Shown piece by piece: positions 59,028 to 64,000 of a stretch of 64,000 bases of DNA (its first letter is position 1; each line of letters starts with the position of its first letter). The notes below the pieces were generated by a model. The model did no database searches. It was not told the origin of the DNA and saw nothing but the letters and a program-made list of their open reading frames with translations. The DNA is taken from contig NZ_WJBG01000252.1 in NCBI RefSeq assembly GCF_009709555.1, forward strand, positions 42,113 through 106,112, written 5' to 3'. The position numbers were made by a program, and so were the translations under genes. This stretch comes from Streptomyces blattellae. GTDB taxonomy: Bacteria; Actinomycetota; Actinomycetes; Streptomycetales; Streptomycetaceae.

Positions 59028-61625
59028 CTAGGCCGGTCGCAGCCAGACGGTGCCCAGCGGTGGCAACGTCACGCGGATGCTCGCCGCCCGCCCGTGCCAT
59101 CCCTGCGGTTCCGGCTTGATCGTGTCGGGATTGGTCACGTCGCCGCCGCCGTACCGGCCGGCGTCCGTGTTGAGCGTCTCGTGCCAGGCGGGGACGTCGT
59201 CGGGGACACCGAGGCGGTAGTCCTGGCGGACGACCGGGGAGAAGTTGGAGACGGACAGCAGCGGGACGCCCTCCGCGTCGTACCTCAGGAACGCGAAGAC
59301 GTTGTCCTCGGTCGCGTCCCCCACCACCCACTGGAAGCCGGCCGGTTCGGTGTCGAGCTGCCACAGGGACGGGGTCGCCCGGTAGACGGTGTTCAGGTCG
59401 CGTACCAGGTCCCGTACCCCGCGATGGTCGGCCTCCGCCCCGTACGCCGGGTCCAGCAGCCACCAGTCCGGCCCGTGCGCCTCCGACCACTCCGCCCCCT
59501 GGGCGAACTCCTGGCCCATGAACAGGAGTTGCTTGCCGGGGTGGGCCCACATGAAGCCCAGGTAAGCGCGGTGGCCGGCGCGCTGCTGCCACCAGTCGCC
59601 CGGCATCTTCGACACCAGCGACCGCTTGCCGTGCACGACCTCGTCGTGCGAGATCGGGAGCACGTAGTTCTCGCTGTAGGCGTACACCATCGAGAAGGTC
59701 ATCTCGTGGTGGTGGTACTTGCGGTGGACCGGCTCGTGGGCGAGGTAGCCCAGCGAGTCGTGCATCCAGCCCATGTTCCATTTCAGGCCGAAGCCGAGGC
59801 CCCCGAAGCCGCCGGGCCCCATGTGGTGCGTGGCGCGGGTGACGCCGTCCCAGGCCGTCGACTCCTCGGCGATCGTCACGACGCCCGGCACCCGCCGGTA
59901 GACCGTGGCGTTCATCTCCTGCAGGAAGCCGACCGCGTCCAGGTTCTCCCGGCCGCCGTGCTCGTTCGGCAGCCACTGACCCGGCTCGCGCGAGTAGTCG
60001 AGGTAGAGCATGGAGGCGACGGCATCCACCCGCAGCCCGTCGATGTGGAACTCCTCGCACCAGTACACGGCGTTGGCGACAAGGAAGTTGCGCACCTCGC
60101 GCCGGCCGTAGTCGAACTCCAGGGTGCCCCAGTCGGGGTGCGCGGCCCGCAGCGGGTCCTCGTGTTCGTACAGCGGGCGGCCGTCGAACTCGGCCAGCGC
60201 CCAGTCGTCACGCGGGAAGTGCGCCGGGACCCAGTCCATCAGGACGCCGATGCCGGCCTGGTGCAGGGCGTCCACCAGGTACTTGAAGTCGTCGGGCGTG
60301 CCCAGCCGGGCGGTCGGCGCGTAGAAGCCGGTGACCTGGTAGCCCCAGGAGCCGCCGAAGGGGTGTTCGGCGACCGGCATCAACTCGACGTGCGTGAAGC
60401 CGAGGTCCTTGACGTAGGCCGGCAGCTGCTCGGCCAGCTGACGGTAGGTCAGGCCGGGGCGCCAGGACGGGAGATGGATCTCGTAGACGGAGAAGGGCGC
60501 CCGGTGCGCGGGGACCTGTCCGCGCCCGGCCAGCCACTCCGCATCGCCCCACGTGTGGTGCGAGGCGTCCACGATGGAGGACGTGTTCGGCGGAATCTCC
60601 GTGCGGCGGGCCAGCGGGTCGGCGCGCAGGGTCTTGGAACCGTCCGGGCGGGTGATCTCGAACTTGTACAGCTCGCCTTCTCCTGTGCCGGGCACGAACA
60701 GCTCCCAGACGCCGGAGCCGCCGAGCGAGCGCATCGGATACCCGGTGCCGTCCCAGAAGTTGAAGGTGCCGGCCAGGCGGACGCCGAGCGCGTTCGGCGC
60801 CCAGACGGTGAAGCGGGTCCCGGTCACGCCCTGGTGGGTCATCGGCTGCGCGCCGAGCGCCGTCCACAGCCGCTCGTGCCGGCCCTCGCCGATCAGATGC
60901 AGATCGAGGTCCCCCAGCGCGGGCAGGAAGCGGTACGCGTCCTCGGTGTCCTGCACCGACCCCTCGTACGCCACCAGCAGCCGGTACGCCGGCACCTCAC
61001 GCAGCGGCAGCAGCCCCGAGAAGAACCCGTCCCCGTTGTCGTGCAGCACCGCCCGCAGATCACCGGCGACGACCGTCACGGACAGTGCGTACGGCCGGAA
61101 GGCACGGAACGCGACGCCGCCGGGGACCGGGTGGGCGCCGAGCACGGAGTGCGGGGAGTGGTGCGTGCCGCTCAGCAGCCGCTCACGGTCACCGGCGTCG
61201 ACGGCGGGGGAGACGGGAGCCTCCGGCGGTGGGGCGGAGTTCGGCGCGGGGTCCTTACCTGCGGTGACCTTCACCGGCGTGGCCTTCCGGGCGGCCGTTT
61301 TCTGCGCCGGGATCTTCTTCTTCGCGGCGGTCGTCTTGGCCACCACCGGCTTCTTGGCGTCCGTCTTCTTCGCAGCGGTCTTCTTCGCCGTGGCCTTCTT
61401 GGCAGCCGCCTTCTTGGTGGCCACTTTCTTGGCAGCGGTCTTCTTCGCCGTGGCCTTCGCGGCCGTGGCCTTCTTCGCCGTCTTCTTCGCAGGCGAAGCC
61501 ACCTTCTTCGCAGGCGAAGCCACCTTCTTCGCAGGCGAAGCCGCCTTCGCCGCCTTCGTCTCCTTCGCGGCGCTGTTCTCCTCTGCCGTCTTCTGCGGAC
61601 CGTCGGACGGGGTGCGGGGGGTCAC
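59028..61625 (-). CDS. glgB: 1,4-α-glucan branching enzyme with Lys/Ala-rich N-terminal tail
   Basis: This 865-residue GH13 enzyme adds α-1,6 branches in the trehalose–maltose-1-phosphate (GlgE) α-glucan pathway. Catalytic motifs: DWVPAHFP, GLRVDAVAS (nucleophile Asp), TIAEESTAW (acid/base Glu) and ISHDEVVHGKRS. Unusually, the first ~120 residues before the CBM48 domain are a histone H1-like tail (SPAKKVASPAKK, AAKKATAKKTAAKK), strongly basic. It resembles the tails of the nucleoid protein HupS. GTG 61625 follows GAGGAGG and includes the tail. It is clustered with maltokinase and treS. The known S. coelicolor enzyme I recall is about 770 residues, so the tail is extra. Confidence 0.93.
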   Translation of the reverse strand: MTPRTPSDGPQKTAEENSAAKETKAAKAASPAKKVASPAKKVASPAKKTAKKATAAKATAKKTAAKKVATKKAAAKKATAKKTAAKKTDAKKPVVAKTTAAKKKIPAQKTAARKATPVKVTAGKDPAPNSAPPPEAPVSPAVDAGDRERLLSGTHHSPHSVLGAHPVPGGVAFRAFRPYALSVTVVAGDLRAVLHDNGDGFFSGLLPLREVPAYRLLVAYEGSVQDTEDAYRFLPALGDLDLHLIGEGRHERLWTALGAQPMTHQGVTGTRFTVWAPNALGVRLAGTFNFWDGTGYPMRSLGGSGVWELFVPGTGEGELYKFEITRPDGSKTLRADPLARRTEIPPNTSSIVDASHHTWGDAEWLAGRGQVPAHRAPFSVYEIHLPSWRPGLTYRQLAEQLPAYVKDLGFTHVELMPVAEHPFGGSWGYQVTGFYAPTARLGTPDDFKYLVDALHQAGIGVLMDWVPAHFPRDDWALAEFDGRPLYEHEDPLRAAHPDWGTLEFDYGRREVRNFLVANAVYWCEEFHIDGLRVDAVASMLYLDYSREPGQWLPNEHGGRENLDAVGFLQEMNATVYRRVPGVVTIAEESTAWDGVTRATHHMGPGGFGGLGFGLKWNMGWMHDSLGYLAHEPVHRKYHHHEMTFSMVYAYSENYVLPISHDEVVHGKRSLVSKMPGDWWQQRAGHRAYLGFMWAHPGKQLLFMGQEFAQGAEWSEAHGPDWWLLDPAYGAEADHRGVRDLVRDLNTVYRATPSLWQLDTEPAGFQWVVGDATEDNVFAFLRYDAEGVPLLSVSNFSPVVRQDYRLGVPDDVPAWHETLNTDAGRYGGGDVTNPDTIKPEPQGWHGRAASIRVTLPPLGTVWLRPA
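61483..61545. repeat. Three tandem 21-bp repeats within the glgB tail
   Basis: Units at 61483, 61504 and 61525 encode the repeated heptapeptide of the basic tail (VASPAKK type). Each holds the near-palindrome CTTCGCAGGCGAAG. Confidence 0.9.
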
Positions 61626-61687
61626 GGGCGGGGCCTCCTCGGCGAAGGTCAGGTGAGGTGGGTCTGGTCGGGTCTGGTCGGGTCCGG

Positions 61688-63070
61688 TCACTCGGACGCG
61701 GCGAGGCGGCGTACCGCGGACATCGGTACGGGGAGCCAGTCGGGGCGGTGCCGGGCCTCGTAGACGACTTCGTAGATCGCCTTGTCGGTCTCGTAGGCGC
61801 GCAGCAGCACCGCGTCGGTGCGCGGATCGCCGCCGCCGGCCTCGGCGTACCCGGAGCAGTACGCGGCCCGGCACGTCCGTGCCCAGTCCGGTGCGGGCGG
61901 GTCGGCGGAGTGGGCGGCGTAGTCGAAGGAGCGGAGCATCCCGGCGATGTCCCGCACGGGCGGCTGGGGCATCCGGCGTTCGGCGAGCGGCTTGGACGGC
62001 TCGCCCTCGAAGTCGATCAGCCGCCACTGACCGGCGGGCGAGCGCAGACACTGGCCGAGGTGGAGGTCGCCGTGGATGCGCTGGGCGGTCCAGGTGCGGC
62101 CTTCGGTGGCCAGGTCGGCCAGCGCCTCGAACGCGGAGCGCAGCCCGGGTGCGTACGGACGCAGCGCGGGTACCGCCTGCACGGCCGCGTCGAGCCGCTC
62201 GACCATGCCGTCGACCAGCAGCCGCAGCTGCGTATGGCCGAGCGTCACGGTGGGCAGCGCACGGGCCAGCGCGGTGTGCACCTCGGCCGTGGCCCGCCCC
62301 AGCGCCCGTGCCTCGGCGCCGAAGTCCTCGCCCTTGGCCAGCTCGCGCAGCGCCAGCTCCCAGCCGTCCGTCGCACCCTGTATGAACGGCTGGAGCACGC
62401 CCAGCACATAGGTCTGGTCGGCGAGGTCCGCCAGCATCCACGCCGTCGGCGCGGGCACCCGGGGGCAGCCCTCGCGGGCCAGCGCCAGGGGCAGTTCCAG
62501 GTCCGGGTTGACGCCGGGCACGATCCGGCGCAACAGCTTCAGAATGAACGTATCTCCGTAGACGACCGACGAGTTGGACTGTTCGGCGGTCACCAGCCGG
62601 GGCACCAGACCGGAGCGGATCTCGTGCTCCACGTCCCGCTCGAAGCGCAGGGTGCCGACGCGGGCCCGGGTGCGCAGCGCCTCCAGGAGCACGTCGGCGG
62701 GCCGGGGGTCGTGCAGGGCGTCGTACACCGTCCGTCCGGCGAGCGGGCCCTCGGTCACATGCCCGATCAGCGCGGGCGCAAGCCGCGGCGGAAGCGCCGC
62801 ACGCTCGCCTATCAGCAGCTGGTAGCAGTCGCCGGGGTGGGGCGGGGCGCCCAGCGTGAGCGGCTGGTGGGCGCGCACCAGCAGATGGTGCAGGCCCAGT
62901 TTCCCGCCGGCCGGCAGCAGCTCGGTGGCCGCCACCGGCGAGAACCCGGTGACCGGACGTCCCTTGCCCGCGAACCAGCGCTGCCGCGGCAACCACTCCC
63001 TGAGCAGGGGATCCAGTGACGCAAGGAGACCTGGCTCGGTCGTGACGGAACGGGTGACGGCTTCCGACAT
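61688..63070 (-). CDS. mak: Maltokinase (Pep2/Mak)
   Basis: This 460-residue kinase phosphorylates maltose to maltose 1-phosphate, the donor used by GlgE. It has the Mak N-terminal cap (REWLPRQRWFAGKGRPV) and an aminoglycoside-phosphotransferase-like core with HGDLHLGQ (catalytic Asp) and LIDFEGEPSKP (metal-binding Asp). Length is normal; in some actinomycetes this domain is fused to TreS, but here it is separate. ATG 63070 follows GGAAAGGA. It lies between treS and glgB in one leftward cluster. Confidence 0.94.
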   Translation of the reverse strand: MSEAVTRSVTTEPGLLASLDPLLREWLPRQRWFAGKGRPVTGFSPVAATELLPAGGKLGLHHLLVRAHQPLTLGAPPHPGDCYQLLIGERAALPPRLAPALIGHVTEGPLAGRTVYDALHDPRPADVLLEALRTRARVGTLRFERDVEHEIRSGLVPRLVTAEQSNSSVVYGDTFILKLLRRIVPGVNPDLELPLALAREGCPRVPAPTAWMLADLADQTYVLGVLQPFIQGATDGWELALRELAKGEDFGAEARALGRATAEVHTALARALPTVTLGHTQLRLLVDGMVERLDAAVQAVPALRPYAPGLRSAFEALADLATEGRTWTAQRIHGDLHLGQCLRSPAGQWRLIDFEGEPSKPLAERRMPQPPVRDIAGMLRSFDYAAHSADPPAPDWARTCRAAYCSGYAEAGGGDPRTDAVLLRAYETDKAIYEVVYEARHRPDWLPVPMSAVRRLAASE

Positions 63071-63118
63071 GGCGTCGCGTCCTTTCCCCGGAGTGGTCGG
63101 GGTGTTACTGATGCGTGC

Positions 63119-63152
63119 CCCGGGCGGGACGGGAGAAACCGCCCCGCCCGGG
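63119..63152 (-). promoter_or_regulatory. GC hairpin between treS and mak
   Basis: 14-base arms CCCGGGCGGGACGG and CCGCCCCGCCCGGG (one mismatch) around GAGAAA in the treS–mak gap. It may act as an attenuator or stability hairpin within the operon. Confidence 0.5.
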
Positions 63153-63166
63153 ATGTTCGGCCGTGC

Positions 63167-64000
<834 letters not shown>

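Overview
The window is chromosomal DNA from a Streptomyces. The support is very high GC with strong third-position GC bias, GTG/TTG starts, and an FilP–Scy polar-growth gene pair. From memory of the S. coelicolor map, the gene order largely follows SCO5389 to SCO5442, so most of the window is conserved core chromosome. Accessory material is inserted at a few points.

Layout. 0–6.5 kb: a small conserved protein, a luciferase-like monooxygenase, a zinc-ribbon protein and two tandem paralogous ABC-2 transporters. 6.7–11.7 kb: the cytoskeletal coiled-coil genes filP and scy. 12–14.8 kb: methylmalonyl-CoA epimerase, thiolase and the MeaB GTPase. 15–18.8 kb: an acidic PepSY protein divergent from an OmpR-type two-component system, then a MarR regulator. 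18.9–24 kb: three AIM24 paralogues, a DUF3817/thiamine-binding pair, and a self-regulated SRPBCC/DUF4166/TetR operon with two matching operators. 24–30 kb: seven 25-bp tandem repeats, then a CslA-like synthase, a GlxA-like copper radical oxidase and a convergent GH6 lipoprotein. 30–34.5 kb: isobutyryl-CoA mutase large subunit (icmA), a TetR and a CnoX-like thioredoxin.

34.5–44.3 kb is the most unusual part. A 650-bp leader rich in palindromes precedes a DUF6230 / DUF6114 / Ser-rich secreted protein operon. A truncated, frameshifted HINT–toxin tip with an immunity-like gene follows. Next come a 53-bp duplicated fragment of the upstream operon and a complete 1389-residue secreted polymorphic toxin with its own candidate immunity gene. 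Near-identical hairpins close both toxin/immunity cassettes.

44.3–50.4 kb is a central-carbon block (pyk, ackA, pta, pfkA). 50.4–56.5 kb holds an XRE regulator, a CitB-type two-component system divergent from a dicarboxylate symporter, and a MerR–thioredoxin pair. 56.6–64 kb holds a HelD-like helicase, then glgB, maltokinase and the C-terminal part of treS.

How the genes work together. Short-chain acyl-CoA metabolism (mce, thiolase, meaB, icmA), acetate overflow (pta–ackA), glycolytic control (pfkA, pyk), dicarboxylate uptake and the trehalose/maltose-1-phosphate/α-glucan pathway make this a carbon-flux region. FilP/Scy, CslA/GlxA/GH6 and the DUF6230 operon relate to hyphal tip growth and the envelope. 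The polymorphic toxins suggest competition between strains. No rRNA, tRNA, CRISPR array or insertion sequence was seen. Tandem repeats and dispersed Streptomyces-type repeats are frequent in the gaps.
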